Below are positions 63,940-64,000 of a stretch of 64,000 bases of DNA, piece by piece (within the stretch, counting starts at the first letter, position 1; every line of letters starts with the position of its first letter). The notes under the pieces were generated by a model. The model was not told the DNA's origin. It searched no databases and saw nothing but the letters and a program-made list of their open reading frames with translations. The position numbers and the translations under genes were made by a program. The stretch is from the NCBI GenBank assembly GCA_035275065.1, contig DATENM010000031.1:1-64000 (forward strand), given 5' to 3'. Source of the stretch: Blastocatellia bacterium (GTDB lineage Bacteria > Acidobacteriota > Blastocatellia > UBA7656).

Positions 63940-64000
63940 TTCGCCTGCTATGTCGCGGTCGAAGACTTCGCTGAAATGGCGTGTGGCGACGCCGGCGACT
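63928..64000 (-). CDS. C-terminal fragment of a gene leaving the window
   Basis: On the minus strand the frame VAGVATRHFSEVFDRDIAGE continues to a TGA at 63930-63928 that lies inside the AGTCAGA-type repeat. Only about 23 residues are visible, so the product cannot be named. If real, it is another gene whose end is made of repeat DNA. Confidence 0.3.
   Translation of the reverse strand, partial: VAGVATRHFSEVFDRDIAGEQES

Overview
The window is a high-GC chromosomal segment (about 60-65% G+C judged by eye) with a lower-GC acquired block near its centre. The gene families present suggest an Acidobacteriota genome, probably class Blastocatellia. They include an anti-sigma-like domain fused to TPR-CHAT, a PknB kinase with a PD40 propeller preceded by an ECF sigma remnant, a secreted S8 protease with FLLSNG heptapeptides, an AtuA pair, and many intergenic palindromes built from 7- or 8-base units. 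This placement is inference; no rRNA or tRNA gene is visible to test it.

Layout. 0-0.3 kb: end of an ISAs1-type insertion sequence. 0.3-8 kb: secreted PQQ-type sugar dehydrogenase, PAP2 phosphatase, and two VWA membrane proteins of the BatA type. 8-10.6 kb: two unrecognised proteins. 10.7-18.5 kb: leucine biosynthesis, with leuB and leuA on the minus strand and lysR, leuC, a YbjN-like gene, leuD and an acyl-CoA dehydrogenase on the plus strand. 18.5-25.8 kb: a four-gene minus-strand operon of ECF sigma, membrane anti-sigma-TPR-CHAT protease, unknown protein and intracellular subtilase. 26-36 kb: YceI, ferritin-like diiron protein, membrane dipeptidase, a degenerate deacetylase lipoprotein, two GT39-like paralogues and trehalose synthase.

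36.4-41 kb: a composite ISAs1-type transposon with a perfect 10-bp target duplication. Its cargo is a two-gene operon, a HicB-SIR2 fusion overlapping a membrane-anchored nSTAND NTPase, and it looks like a mobile defence or toxin-type module. 41-47.8 kb: a DUF1080 gene, then a low-GC scar region with two 5'-truncated genes meeting head to head, a membrane protein, a complete nitrate/sulfonate/NMT1-type ABC transporter and a broken IS256 transposase. A second copy of the last 120 bp of the DUF1080 gene closes that region.

47.9-64 kb: PLP decarboxylase and enoyl-CoA hydratase, an HTH protein with a disordered N-terminus, a one-domain GDT1 protein, the AtuA pair, a CDGSH protein, a sigma remnant and Ser/Thr kinase, an APC permease, a secreted S8 protease with heptapeptides, and a GNAT plus GGDEF-EAL pair. 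A gene fragment runs off the right edge.

Three things deserve most attention: the transposon-borne HicB-SIR2/nSTAND system, the sigma/CHAT/subtilase operon, and a family of mirror-image short-unit repeats that sits at gene 3' ends across the whole window.
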